A stretch of DNA of 64,000 bases, taken from contig CACXMM010000001.1 in NCBI GenBank assembly GCA_902768785.1, positions 248,001 to 312,000 on the forward strand, given 5' to 3'. Position numbers and translations under genes: made by a program. Source of the stretch: an uncultured Prevotellaceae bacterium (GTDB taxonomy: Bacteria > Bacteroidota > Bacteroidia > Bacteroidales > Bacteroidaceae). Shown here piece by piece: positions 7,380 to 16,702 of this stretch (position 1 is its first letter; every line of letters starts with the position of its first letter). The notes beneath the pieces are model-generated. The model made no database searches, was not told where the DNA came from, and saw only the letters and a list, made by a program, of their open reading frames with translations.

Positions 7380-9782
7380 ATGAAATTATCAGAGCTGAAT
7401 ACTGGAGAGAAAGGAGTAATCGTAAAGGTTGCGGGACATGGAGGTTTCCGCAAGCGCATCATAGAGATGGGATTCATCCGCGGGAAGAAGGTGGAGGTAC
7501 TACTGAACGCTCCTCTTCAGGACCCCGTGAAATATAAAATCATGGGCTACGAGGTATCTTTACGACACAGCGAAGCCCAGAAGATTGAGGTGGTATCCGA
7601 GAAAGAATTCTTAGAGGAGCATCCTGACCATAAGGAGAGTCTGGAGGTGAAGGATGAGACGGATGACCTTGAGAAGAAATGGCATTCCGCTGCCCTGAAA
7701 CGCCGACGTACAATCAACATCGCATTGGTTGGAAACCCCAACTGCGGTAAGACGTCTCTTTTCAACTTCGCCTCAGGAGCACACGAGCGGGTAGGTAACT
7801 ACAGTGGTGTGACGGTGGATGCGAAAGAAGGAGTGGCCGAATATAAAGGATATCGCTTCAACCTTGTTGACCTTCCCGGCACCTACTCACTGAGCGCCTA
7901 TAGTCCGGAGGAGTTGTATGTACGTAAGCAGATAGTGGAGAAAACTCCTGATATCATCATCAACGTGATTGACTCCAGTAACCTGGAGCGTAACCTCTAC
8001 CTCACCACACAGCTCATCGATATGAACCTCCAGATTGTGGGGGCACTGAACATGTTCGACGAACTGGAGTCGCGAGGAGACCGGTTAGATACCAACAAAC
8101 TGGGTGAACTGGTGGGATTCCCGATGGTGCCCACGGTGTTTAAGAGCGGGCGCGGTGTTGACCAGCTTTTCCAGACCATCATACAGGTGTATGAAGGGAA
8201 GTTCAAGCAACACAAGGTGCGCCACCTGCATATCAACCACGGAACCTATATCGAACAGGGAATCACGGAAATACAGAAGATCCTGAAGAAAGATGAGAAT
8301 CTCCGACAGCAGTTCTCCACCCGTTATCTGGCCATCAAGCTGTTAGAGGGTGACAAAGATATAGAACGCGTGATGGAAGGCATGCCTCAGCATCAGGAGA
8401 TTATGAAAGTGCGTGATAGCGCAGCAGCACTGATCAAGGCTGAGACAAAAGAAGACAGTGAGACTGCCATCATGAACGCCAAGTACGGATTCATCCATGG
8501 TGCCCTCGAAGAGGTGGGTTATCAGGAAGGAACCCGGAAAGACACCTATCAGATGACCCATGCCTTAGATGCCATCATCACCCATAAGTGGCTGGGATTC
8601 CCCCTGTTCTTCTTCTTCCTGTATCTGATGTTCGAGGTGACCTTCACCGTGGGACAATACCCTATGGACTGGATCGATGCAGGTGTGGGTGTCCTCTCCG
8701 ACTGGCTCAACGGCTTACTGCCCGACGGTCCCGTCAAGGCAATGATTGTGGATGGTGCCATCGCCGGTGTAGGTGCCGTCATTATCTTCCTGCCACAAAT
8801 CCTGATCCTCTATACCTTTATCTCGTTCATGGAGGATTCCGGTTATATGGCTCGTGCAGCCTTTATCATGGATAAACTGATGCATAAGATGGGTGTTCAC
8901 GGCAAATCATTTATCCCGCTCATTATGGGATTCGGATGTAATGTACCTGCCGTGATGGCCACCCGAACCATCGAGAGTCATCGCAGCCGACTGATCACCA
9001 TGCTGGTACTTCCGCTAATGAGCTGCTCAGCCCGACTACCTATTTATATTATGATCGTGGGAACGTTCTTCGCGGTGAAATACCAAAGTGCCATCATGAT
9101 TTTACTTTATGTAGTCGGCATACTCTTGGCTGTTGTCATGAGCCGGATCTTCAGCAAATGGGTGGTGAAAGGCGAGGACACTCCCTTTGTGATGGAACTC
9201 CCACCCTATCGTTTCCCCACAACCAAGGCGATCATCCGCCACACCTGGGAGAAAGGCAAGCAATACCTGAAAAAAATGGGAGGAATCATCCTCGTAGCCA
9301 GTATCATTGTATGGGCCTTGGGATACTTCCCCCATGATGAGAGCCTGCCCCGACAGGAACAGCAGGAACAGAGCTATATCGGTAGGATCGGTAAAGTGAT
9401 CGAACCGGTGTTCCGTCCTCAAGGCTTTGACTGGAAGTTGGATGTGAGTCTGATTGCCGGTGTAGGTGCCAAGGAGATTGTGGCATCAACCATGGGTGTG
9501 CTGTATGCTGATGACGAAGAGGTAGCCGACAATAGCATCGGTGATCAGAGTGAACGCTATGCCAATCTTCGACAGAAGATGGAAGCTGACGGTATTACTC
9601 CCCTCATCGCCTTTGCTTACTTACTATTTGTCTTGATCTACTTCCCTTGCATCGCCACGATAGCGGCCATCAAGGGAGAGACAGGCTCCTGGAAGTGGGC
9701 TCTGTTCGCTGCCTGTTACACCACCGTGCTGGCATGGGTGGTATCGGCAGTGGTGTATCAAGTGGGAAGAATGATTATTTAA
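7380..9782 (+). CDS. feoB: Ferrous iron transporter, FeoA-FeoB fusion
   Basis: 800 residues. Residues 1-72 form a FeoA SH3-like domain; a linker of about 40 charged residues leads to the FeoB G-domain with G1 GNPNCGKT (118-125), G2-region VGNYSGVTV, and G3 DLPG (164-167). The membrane part starts near residue 400 and holds the Gate and FeoB core motifs (GFGCNVPA, MSCSARLP) and the final helices (FPCIATIAA). It moves Fe(II) across the inner membrane. The fusion of FeoA to FeoB is common in Bacteroidetes. The start ATG at 7380 follows the promoter box closely. Its stop overlaps by four bases the convergent DUF1232 gene. Confidence 0.97.
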   Translation: MKLSELNTGEKGVIVKVAGHGGFRKRIIEMGFIRGKKVEVLLNAPLQDPVKYKIMGYEVSLRHSEAQKIEVVSEKEFLEEHPDHKESLEVKDETDDLEKKWHSAALKRRRTINIALVGNPNCGKTSLFNFASGAHERVGNYSGVTVDAKEGVAEYKGYRFNLVDLPGTYSLSAYSPEELYVRKQIVEKTPDIIINVIDSSNLERNLYLTTQLIDMNLQIVGALNMFDELESRGDRLDTNKLGELVGFPMVPTVFKSGRGVDQLFQTIIQVYEGKFKQHKVRHLHINHGTYIEQGITEIQKILKKDENLRQQFSTRYLAIKLLEGDKDIERVMEGMPQHQEIMKVRDSAAALIKAETKEDSETAIMNAKYGFIHGALEEVGYQEGTRKDTYQMTHALDAIITHKWLGFPLFFFFLYLMFEVTFTVGQYPMDWIDAGVGVLSDWLNGLLPDGPVKAMIVDGAIAGVGAVIIFLPQILILYTFISFMEDSGYMARAAFIMDKLMHKMGVHGKSFIPLIMGFGCNVPAVMATRTIESHRSRLITMLVLPLMSCSARLPIYIMIVGTFFAVKYQSAIMILLYVVGILLAVVMSRIFSKWVVKGEDTPFVMELPPYRFPTTKAIIRHTWEKGKQYLKKMGGIILVASIIVWALGYFPHDESLPRQEQQEQSYIGRIGKVIEPVFRPQGFDWKLDVSLIAGVGAKEIVASTMGVLYADDEEVADNSIGDQSERYANLRQKMEADGITPLIAFAYLLFVLIYFPCIATIAAIKGETGSWKWALFAACYTTVLAWVVSAVVYQVGRMII

Positions 9783-10180
9783 GTCTCACTCTCAAAGAGC
9801 CCATCGATCTCCATGATCTCATCCTCGTCGAACCACTTGGAGAGACGCTCACGGGCTTTCGCTTTGACGTCATCATTGACATCACCCCAAACCTTCTGGA
9901 GAACATAGACTAAGACAGCCAGGTCATCACCCAAGCCCACAATAGGAATGGCATCGGGTACCACATCAAGAGGACTGATCAGATAGCCCAAAGCACCGAT
10001 GATAATAGCCTTGTCCTTTACCGACACCTTATTACTCTGCAACGTGTAATACAGGATGAGGGCCGCATAGACAAGTTTCGCACCCGCCCTTTTGGCAATG
10101 CGAGATATTTTTTCTACAAATTCCGTCTTAGAGAATCTGTTTGAATATTGCATAAAATCAGGTAACTCCATATCCAACAA
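9779..10180 (-). CDS. DUF1232 (YkvA-like) small membrane protein
   Basis: 133 residues. The centre (about 60-100) has the DUF1232 signature: a hydrophobic helix, then YLISPLDVVPDAIPIVGLGDDLAVL, given here only by its key residues SPLD, PD and GLGDD. The N-terminal region is basic (KISRIAKRAGAK) and the C-terminus acidic. The family is widespread with no settled function; it is thought to be membrane-associated. The gene converges with feoB and overlaps its end by four bases. A possible promoter box on the minus strand lies at about 10202-10213. Confidence 0.85.
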   Translation of the reverse strand: MLDMELPDFMQYSNRFSKTEFVEKISRIAKRAGAKLVYAALILYYTLQSNKVSVKDKAIIIGALGYLISPLDVVPDAIPIVGLGDDLAVLVYVLQKVWGDVNDDVKAKARERLSKWFDEDEIMEIDGLFESET

Positions 10181-10284
10181 TTTGATGAGTATTTACGAAT
10201 ACGACGACAAAAGTAATAAAAAGATTAAAACCACGCAAATTTATTAGCATTTATCAAGAAAATTCCACGTTTATATCAAAAAAG

Positions 10285-10316
10285 TTTGGAACTTAAAAAA
10301 TATTTTGTATCTTTGC
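10285..10316 (+). promoter_or_regulatory. Promoter of the structured RNA upstream of riboflavin synthase
   Basis: TTTG at 10285-10288, a 19-nt spacer and TATCTTTGC at 10308-10316: a nearly ideal Bacteroidetes promoter. Transcription would begin about 10321-10324. Confidence 0.8.
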
Positions 10317-10320
10317 AATG

Positions 10321-10514
10321 GAATACAGGCCGTATCGGTTCGATCGGGATACTCATCAAATAACATCGAAAACCGAGAAGGCTTCTCTTGCTAATGGCGG
10401 GCCACATAAACCGTGAAAACGGCTAAGCTGTAAAGCCGGTGGATTACAAAGGCGGAGAGCGCTCAAATCATTTCTACTCGGAGTTTCATCACATCATCGA
10501 TACGGCCCCTTTTT
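10321..10514 (+). ncRNA. Structured RNA of about 190 nt, class not recognised
   Basis: The transcript would open shortly before GGCCGTATCG (10328-10337), which pairs perfectly with CGATACGGCC (10498-10507); CC and five T (10510-10514) follow. Inside are CCGT-GAAA-ACGG (10411-10422, a GNRA hairpin), CCAC/GTGG around it (10402-10405 with 10439-10442), GAGAA-GGC-TTCTC (10375-10387), a possible CCGAG/CTCGG pair (10373-10377 with 10477-10481) and TTCGAT/ATCGAA in the 5' part. It lies 42 bases before ribE, same strand, and no ORF covers it. It could be a cis leader or riboswitch of ribE, or a free RNA such as a 6S-like RNA; the 5'-3' closing stem and direct U-tract suit either. I looked for the FMN riboswitch conserved boxes and did not find them. 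Confidence 0.65.
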
Positions 10515-10556
10515 AATTGAAAATTAATATTTGATAATTGACAATTACTTTTTACC

Positions 10557-11162
10557 ATGTTTTCTGGAATTATTGAGGAATTTGCAAAGGTCGTGGCTAT
10601 CAGGCACGACAAAGAGAATATCGATTTCACCCTGACATGCTCCTTCGTCGAGGAACTGACCATCGATCAGAGCGTGGCACATAACGGTGTCTGCCTGACT
10701 GTTGTGGAAATAAAAGACGGCACCTACACGGTGACCGCCATGAAAGAGACGCTGGAGCGCTCAAACCTCGGACTCCTTCAGGTAGGAGACAAGGTGAACG
10801 TGGAACGGTCGATGATGATGAATGGCCGACTTGACGGTCACATCGTTCAAGGTCATGTAGATATGACCGCTACCTGCATCGACATGACGGATGCCGACGG
10901 CAGTACCTATTTCACTTTCCAGTATCCCTTCGATCAGCAGATGGCACAACGGGGGTATTTCACCGTTGACAAAGGGAGTGTTACTGTAAACGGTGTCTCG
11001 CTCACGGTATGCAATCCCACAGAAGACACTTTCCAAGTGGCCATCATCCCCTACACGTTTGAGCATACCAATTTCTGTGACATTCAAGTAGGTACGAAAG
11101 TCAATCTGGAATTTGACATCTTAGGGAAATATATCGCCCGACTTCAATCGTTCAGTCAATAA
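10557..11162 (+). CDS. ribE: Riboflavin synthase alpha chain
   Basis: 201 residues, the usual size. The protein has two lumazine-binding repeats: residues 1-95 beginning MFSGIIEE, with NGVCLTV, and residues 96-190 with GHIVQGHVD, then NGVSLTV. It makes riboflavin from two molecules of 6,7-dimethyl-8-ribityllumazine. The ATG at 10557 gives the expected N-terminus. The gene is alone here; the other riboflavin genes are not in the window. The structured RNA just upstream is a candidate for its control. Confidence 0.96.
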   Translation: MFSGIIEEFAKVVAIRHDKENIDFTLTCSFVEELTIDQSVAHNGVCLTVVEIKDGTYTVTAMKETLERSNLGLLQVGDKVNVERSMMMNGRLDGHIVQGHVDMTATCIDMTDADGSTYFTFQYPFDQQMAQRGYFTVDKGSVTVNGVSLTVCNPTEDTFQVAIIPYTFEHTNFCDIQVGTKVNLEFDILGKYIARLQSFSQ

Positions 11163-11361
11163 CTTATCATAAGCTCGCTGCCCTTTTATCGAAGCTACGA
11201 AAATGCAAATCATGCATAATTAAAAAAATTTTATAGACAAAATAGATGTTTGTATCTACAAAATATATACGAATGTCTATTTTGTTTTATTATTTCATCA
11301 AGATTTTTTACCTTTGTATCGTTGAAATGTGTCAATTCGAAAGAATTAGCGGACAAAGGAT

Positions 11362-12405
11362 ATGAATTTGAATCAGAAACTCTTTTATTTCGTTCATTTC
11401 ATTTGCTGGGTATTGGTTTTCATGCCCGCCGTGATACTTATTCCCGCAGACCAACACGATCCCTACCACATCCTCTTAAACCTGGCGTTGCCCATCAATA
11501 TGTGCATCGTGTTCTATATCAACTATCTGTGGATTGTTCCTAAGCTGGCTTTAAAGAAAAAATACAAACAATTCTTTCTGGTAAATACCATCCTGGTGAT
11601 AGTCTTTGCATTGCTCACCCGCTACGCTTGGGTGCAGCTACATGCCATCAACACATCGGAAATACCACTGTTCAAGGTGATTACCTTCTTTGTGGCCAGG
11701 AAGATGCTGTTGCTTACCGTACCCGTTGTACTCGCCACCTTGATACAGCAGTCCCTTCATTGGTATCACATAGAAGAGAAGCAAAAGGAAAGTGAAATAC
11801 AGCGGAAGGAACTGGAACTGAAGAATCTCCAATCGCAGCTCAACCCCCATTTCCTGCTTAATACACTGAACAATATCTATGCACTGATTGCCTTCGACCA
11901 GACGAAAGCACAGAAAGCCGTCATCTCATTGAGCGAACTGATGCGCCAGATGCTTTACGGCAATGAACAGGCTGATATCAACCTACAGGATGAGATTCAA
12001 TTCATTGACAACTATATCAACTTGATGCGGCTACGATTGCCGCAGACAGTACAAATTGATGTACGGTACGACATTCCTGATCCATGCCGTATTAGAATCG
12101 CACCCCTCATCTTCATCTCGTTGGTGGAGAATGCATTCAAACACGGGGTTAGTCTCTCTGAGCCTTGTTCCATCAGTATTTATCTCCATGCTGACGACAA
12201 TCAGATTTGTTTTGAAAGTACGAACAGTAATTTCCCCAAGACAAAAGATGACAGCAGCGGTCATGGCATCGGACTTGATCAGGTGCAGCGCCGACTGGAT
12301 ATCCTGTATAAGGGGAAGTACGAGTGGGAAAAAGGCATTCTACGTGATAATAACACTTACATTTCTAAAATAACCATTTATGATACTAAATTGTGCCATC
12401 ATTGA
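11362..12405 (+). CDS. LytS/YpdA-type sensor histidine kinase
   Basis: 347 residues. Four hydrophobic segments (about 8-28, 38-60, 70-90, 105-130) are followed by a coiled coil (135-158), a His_kinase domain with QLNPHF and phospho-acceptor His163, and an ATP-binding domain with ENAFKHG (256-262) and GHGIGL (300-305). It has no separate sensor domain, so the signal is probably sensed at the membrane. The response regulator overlaps its end by 26 bases, showing a paired two-component system. A box TACCTTTG at 11309-11316 may be the promoter. The signal and targets cannot be told from the sequence. Confidence 0.93.
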   Translation: MNLNQKLFYFVHFICWVLVFMPAVILIPADQHDPYHILLNLALPINMCIVFYINYLWIVPKLALKKKYKQFFLVNTILVIVFALLTRYAWVQLHAINTSEIPLFKVITFFVARKMLLLTVPVVLATLIQQSLHWYHIEEKQKESEIQRKELELKNLQSQLNPHFLLNTLNNIYALIAFDQTKAQKAVISLSELMRQMLYGNEQADINLQDEIQFIDNYINLMRLRLPQTVQIDVRYDIPDPCRIRIAPLIFISLVENAFKHGVSLSEPCSISIYLHADDNQICFESTNSNFPKTKDDSSGHGIGLDQVQRRLDILYKGKYEWEKGILRDNNTYISKITIYDTKLCHH

Positions 12406-13093
12406 TGACGAACCGCTGGCTGCCGACCTACTGGCCAGTTATGTCAAGAAAACCCCCATGCTTTATCTGAGGGGTACCTATAACAGTGCCATCACCGCCA
12501 TGCGCGACCTCCGTGACAATCCTGTGAATTTGCTGTTCCTCGACATACAGATGCCTGAGCTGAGCGGACTGGAGTTGGCGAAAATCCTGCCACAGACCAC
12601 GAAGATTGTCTTTACGACAGCCTTTAAGAACTATGCCATTGAAGGATACAAAGCCAATGCACTTGATTACCTGATCAAGCCTGTAAGCTACGAGAATTTC
12701 ATCGCCGCCGTGAACAAAGCGATGGATTTCTTTACCAGTTCCAAGAAACAGGACCTGCTCAGTGCCGACAGGTTTATCTTTGTGAAAAGCGACTACAAAC
12801 TGTTACAGATCTGCTTAGACGACATCCTCTACATCGAGGGGTTCAAGGACTATGTGAAAATCTACTTGGAGAGTAATCCCAAAGGGGTAATGTCGCTGAT
12901 CAACATGAAGAAGATTGACGAATTCATGCCCCATCCGCAGTTCCTCCGTGTGCACCGTTCATACATCGTACACATGAACAAGGTGAAACTCGTCGACCGC
13001 GCACGCATCGTCTTTGGTGATGTCTTCATCCCCATCTCCGAAAGTTACAAAGATGAGGTGCAGCGTTACTTAGATGCGCATACGCTGGCATAG
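12380..13093 (+). CDS. LytTR-family response regulator
   Basis: 237 residues. The receiver domain (1-120) has the acidic pair D9/D10, phospho-acceptor D55 (FLDIQMP) and the conserved Lys in YLIKP. The LytTR DNA-binding domain covers about 132-235 (FVKSDYK, DILYIEG, VHRSYIVHMN). It is the partner of the kinase gene it overlaps. LytTR regulators bind direct repeats in target promoters; none was identified here. Confidence 0.95.
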   Translation: MILNCAIIDDEPLAADLLASYVKKTPMLYLRGTYNSAITAMRDLRDNPVNLLFLDIQMPELSGLELAKILPQTTKIVFTTAFKNYAIEGYKANALDYLIKPVSYENFIAAVNKAMDFFTSSKKQDLLSADRFIFVKSDYKLLQICLDDILYIEGFKDYVKIYLESNPKGVMSLINMKKIDEFMPHPQFLRVHRSYIVHMNKVKLVDRARIVFGDVFIPISESYKDEVQRYLDAHTLA

Positions 13094-13118
13094 GGGCTTC
13101 TCCATCCACAAAGATTCA

Positions 13119-13760
13119 TTAAATCTTCAAAATGTCACATGGAGCTGCAACCAAGGTGGTGGCTCCATGTGTTTTTAGGAACTGTTCGTCACGGAATCCC
13201 CAGAGCACACTGATACAAGGCAGTCCGCTGTTGTGTGCTGTCTCGATATCCACATCACTGTCACCAACATAGACAGCTGTGTCGGCAGTAGCTTTTAACT
13301 GTCGCAAAGCCTCGATCACCGTATCAGGTGCAGGCTTCTTTCGGATGTTCTCCCGTTCACCGATGGCCACAGGTACCAGGTCACCGAAGAAATGACGGCA
13401 CAGTTCTTCCGTTGCCTTATAAAACTTATTACTCACCACAGCCACCTTCTTCTCCTGTTCCTTTAGCTGGTGCAGCATGTCCATCACACCAGGATACGGT
13501 GCTGTTGTGTCCATACTATGTACCAGATAATGCTGTCGGAACAGGGCATAAGCCTCATCGAATCGTGGGTTCCCTACTCCATCGGGAACGGCACGTTCCA
13601 TGAGCAGTCTCACTCCGTTACCCACAAACTGCCTTACTTCCTCGACACTACGTTCTGGCATTCCTGTAGTGCGCAACGCATAGTTCACACTCGTCGCCAG
13701 ATCGTCCAATGTGTTCAGCAAGGTACCATCAAGGTCAAAGATATAGGTATGATAGCTCAT
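13119..13760 (-). CDS. HAD-superfamily phosphatase, phosphoglycolate-phosphatase-like
   Basis: 213 residues with all HAD motifs: FDLDGTLLNT (nucleophile D8, acid D10), VVSNK (motif II serine), KKPAPDT (motif III lysine) and YVGDSDVDIETA (motif IV). The helical cap between motifs I and II is the small C1 type of the Gph group. It overlaps the malQ start by four bases (ATGA), so the two are co-transcribed. A role in removing a sugar phosphate or phosphoglycolate is likely; the substrate is not set by sequence. Confidence 0.9.
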   Translation of the reverse strand: MSYHTYIFDLDGTLLNTLDDLATSVNYALRTTGMPERSVEEVRQFVGNGVRLLMERAVPDGVGNPRFDEAYALFRQHYLVHSMDTTAPYPGVMDMLHQLKEQEKKVAVVSNKFYKATEELCRHFFGDLVPVAIGERENIRKKPAPDTVIEALRQLKATADTAVYVGDSDVDIETAHNSGLPCISVLWGFRDEQFLKTHGATTLVAAPCDILKI

Positions 13761-16480
13761 CGTTTACTCCTTGTTATCATGGTTTTGATTTTCATATTCA
13801 GCTGTTTGGCACGTAACAGCTCTTCTATCGTCAGGTGCATCCGATACTTCCATTGATGATAGCTGTCATAAGGACAGTTCACGCGTTCCTCACGAATCCG
13901 GTCAGAACGGAGCGTACTATCCATAGCCAGCCAGTCTTGCAGACTCAGCATACAGAGCATGGAAGGACAGTAGAGGTGTCGCGCAATGATCTCCTCGGCA
14001 ATGGTGGCAGGCATCTGCTGCGGTGCCCGTCCCTCCTTCTGTAGCATCGTGGTGTAGTAGCGCTGAGCCTTTCCTGCATTCTCCGCCCACCACAGACGCA
14101 TGGGTGACATGTCATGAGTGGTGATGGTAGCCACACTCCTGTAGGGATAGGCATCCAGATGTGCAAACTCATACCCATATTGCTTAGGCATACCCTGCAC
14201 CTCCAAGGTCAGGATGCGCAGACCGTCGAGCACCTGTTGTACACACGACGGCAGCATTCCCAGATCTTCGGCACATGCCAGCATCTTCGTATCCCGAAGG
14301 ATCGCCGACAACTTGCGCGTGGCCTGCCATGCCCAGAAGTCCTGATGCCGCTCATAATAGTAACTGTTGTACAGGCGCATAAACGCTTCCTTCTCTTCCT
14401 TGTCAAGGACATCATAGACAGGCTCGTTGTACACACCGTATCGTGGATGGTACATTCCTTTCTGGTGGATATCTTCCAAGAACAGCACATTCATGGTCAG
14501 ACGATACAGTCCGTCACGTATCCACAACGAATTCTCATCATGCCGCTCATGGAACTGCTCACGTATCTTTTTCTGTGAGCTGTACGCTGGCTTTAGCCTG
14601 TAGAGCCCATAGGGCTTTCGCTCCAGACAGTGGTCACGCACATACTGGGCATGGATGCCGAAGATTTTCTCCACCACTTTGTCATTGATGAAAGGTTGGG
14701 TGAACATATCTTTTCTGAATACCAGACCGGTGGCGCCAATCTCCACTTCCGTCAAGGGCAACGATGGGGAGAAATGTCCCAAAGTACCGAAGATAGCTTC
14801 CTCGGGTATAGCCCAGGAACGGAAGAAGCCCACAACATGGTCAATACGGAAGGCGTCGAAGTACTGTTCCATCCAGCGGAACCGACGTCTCCACCAGTCG
14901 TAGATACCATTCTCTTCCCATCGGTAGGTGGGGAATCCCCAGTTCTGACCGTTAGGGGTATAGAGATCAGGGGGTGTTCCCATCTGTTCATCGAAATGGA
15001 AGAACTCGGGGTACCGCCATGTCTCCACACTGTCACGATAGACACCGATGGGCAGGTCGCCTTTCAATGACACACCATGATGGTGAGCATAGTCGGAAGC
15101 ACGTCTCAGTTGCCGATGGAGATGATATTGCACATAGCAGATCCTTCGTATCTGAAGATAATAGGGTGAGGCCTCCTTGCAGAGTTCCATCACCGTCGTC
15201 TCGTCGTAAGAAGCCAACTGGGGCCAATCGGTAAAGCGTGCCGTATGATAACTGTCACGCAGTACACAGAACACAGCATACGGGAACAACCACTCCCGGT
15301 TGTTCTCCTCGAACCGACGGTAGTCATCACTGCGGAAAGTATCCTCACCAAAAGCCTCGAAGGCGGCATCGATATAGTCCTCCTTGACACGGTCAACGGC
15401 CAGATAGTCACTGTCTTTATGAGTGTTCAGCTCCCGTCGCTGACGGACAAAGGATTTCATACGCTCCTCATCGGGCAAATCGCCCAACTGTTCCAAATCC
15501 AGGTAATGGGGATGGAGCGCAAAGCAGCTCACAGCATTGTACGGATGACTGTCTGTCCACGAATGGGTGGTCGTCGTATCGTTCACGGGTAACAGCTGAA
15601 TCATCCTCATCCCAGTAAGGGCAGCCCAGTCGATGAGGCGCAGTAAGTCACCGAAGTCACCCACACCATATGAATGTTCAGAGCGCAGTGAGAAAACAGG
15701 TACCACCACACCGGCTGCCTTCCATGTATCCTCCTTCAGATGCAAGGAGCCACCATCCAGCACAAGCACCTCCCCGTCGTTAACTTCATTGTCGGATGTT
15801 GTCCGGTTGTCACCTTCTTCCCAGGCACGCAGACGATTGGTCTTTTCGTCAACCACCACATATTTATACTCCAGGGGGAGCTGCATGCCATCCACATTGA
15901 CGCTTAGCCGCCATTCGTATTCACCATGGTTCTCCATGCGATGATAACGTGTGGGATTCCAACTGCCAAGGGCTGGATGGTTACCGATGAGTGCCACAAA
16001 CTCCCCTTTCCTCAGCTGGGGAGCAGACACCCGGAAAATGATGGTCTTGCGAAACAACGGAAGATGTAGAGGATCTGTTCCTTTCGAGAATGATTCAGGA
16101 ACTATTTCAACATCACCTGAAGGAATCTGGTACTGGAATACCTTGGTATAGAGATGTGAATGAAGGGGCATGTCGCGCCATTCGTCAGGAAAAACAAAGG
16201 TCTTTGTAGCATCGGCACCATACCGTCGTGGCAGGCGTCCCCACTCTTTCCGAAGCACATGACCCTCCTGGTCTTCCAGCTGATAGTTGTAGATGAACGA
16301 AGAGACAACACGCTGTCGCGAGGCCATCAACGTGGTTTCCAACGTCCAGCACTCGCCGTCCTGCGTCTGCATCTCCAAATCTTTCTGATGCTCACGTCCG
16401 TCGTGAGTGGTATAGCGAATGAGCACATGCATCATCTGTCCCCACTCCGTATGATAATGGATACTAAATTTCAATTTCAT
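13757..16480 (-). CDS. malQ: 4-alpha-glucanotransferase (GH77) with N-terminal CBM20 domains
   Basis: 907 residues, much longer than the 500-residue enterobacterial form because of two N-terminal starch-binding CBM20-type domains (about 1-115 and 130-245; the second has ALIGNHPALGSWNP and YEWR). The GH77 barrel follows from about residue 270 (VPVFSLRSEHSYGVGDF). Catalytic parts visible: FDAFRIDH with the nucleophile Asp, ACAEDLG with the acid/base Glu, and TTHDMSPMRLWW. It transfers alpha-1,4-glucan segments in maltodextrin or glycogen metabolism in the cytoplasm. This two-CBM20 architecture is usual in Bacteroidetes and plants. Two TAACTTTGC boxes on the minus strand (16484-16492 and 16569-16577) precede the start. 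Confidence 0.95.
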   Translation of the reverse strand: MKLKFSIHYHTEWGQMMHVLIRYTTHDGREHQKDLEMQTQDGECWTLETTLMASRQRVVSSFIYNYQLEDQEGHVLRKEWGRLPRRYGADATKTFVFPDEWRDMPLHSHLYTKVFQYQIPSGDVEIVPESFSKGTDPLHLPLFRKTIIFRVSAPQLRKGEFVALIGNHPALGSWNPTRYHRMENHGEYEWRLSVNVDGMQLPLEYKYVVVDEKTNRLRAWEEGDNRTTSDNEVNDGEVLVLDGGSLHLKEDTWKAAGVVVPVFSLRSEHSYGVGDFGDLLRLIDWAALTGMRMIQLLPVNDTTTTHSWTDSHPYNAVSCFALHPHYLDLEQLGDLPDEERMKSFVRQRRELNTHKDSDYLAVDRVKEDYIDAAFEAFGEDTFRSDDYRRFEENNREWLFPYAVFCVLRDSYHTARFTDWPQLASYDETTVMELCKEASPYYLQIRRICYVQYHLHRQLRRASDYAHHHGVSLKGDLPIGVYRDSVETWRYPEFFHFDEQMGTPPDLYTPNGQNWGFPTYRWEENGIYDWWRRRFRWMEQYFDAFRIDHVVGFFRSWAIPEEAIFGTLGHFSPSLPLTEVEIGATGLVFRKDMFTQPFINDKVVEKIFGIHAQYVRDHCLERKPYGLYRLKPAYSSQKKIREQFHERHDENSLWIRDGLYRLTMNVLFLEDIHQKGMYHPRYGVYNEPVYDVLDKEEKEAFMRLYNSYYYERHQDFWAWQATRKLSAILRDTKMLACAEDLGMLPSCVQQVLDGLRILTLEVQGMPKQYGYEFAHLDAYPYRSVATITTHDMSPMRLWWAENAGKAQRYYTTMLQKEGRAPQQMPATIAEEIIARHLYCPSMLCMLSLQDWLAMDSTLRSDRIREERVNCPYDSYHQWKYRMHLTIEELLRAKQLNMKIKTMITRSKR

Positions 16481-16483
16481 ATT

Positions 16484-16577
16484 GCAAAGTTACGAAAAAT
16501 CGAGTGTAGAAAGAAACAAATTTATTTGTTTTTTTATGCCGAGATGGAGTAACTTCGCGATTTTAATCGCAAAGTTA
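16484..16577 (-). promoter_or_regulatory. Two candidate -7 boxes upstream of malQ
   Basis: GCAAAGTTA on the plus strand at 16484-16492 and 16569-16577 reads TAACTTTGC on the minus strand. The near one would give almost no leader, the far one a leader of about 80 nt. The -33 parts are weak. Confidence 0.45.
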
Positions 16578-16667
16578 CGAAAAAACGAGGGAAATGCAAA
16601 TGGAAACAACGTTTACTTTTCATAAAACAAAATTCGTCAAATTGTATCCTAAGTGAAGAAAAATTAC

Positions 16668-16676
16668 TACCTTTGC
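16668..16676 (+). promoter_or_regulatory. -7 box of the mltG promoter
   Basis: TACCTTTGC 27 bases before the mltG start codon; a TTG lies 23 bases upstream of it. Confidence 0.5.
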
Positions 16677-16702
16677 GTCATCATATAAAAAGAGGACAAG
16701 GT

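Noticed and set aside
10321-10514. FMN riboswitch before ribE
   Set aside because: The conserved boxes of the RFN element (AGGGTGAAATTCC, ACCGGCGGT, GCCGAC) are absent on both strands, although a GTGAAA...GTAAAG resemblance exists.
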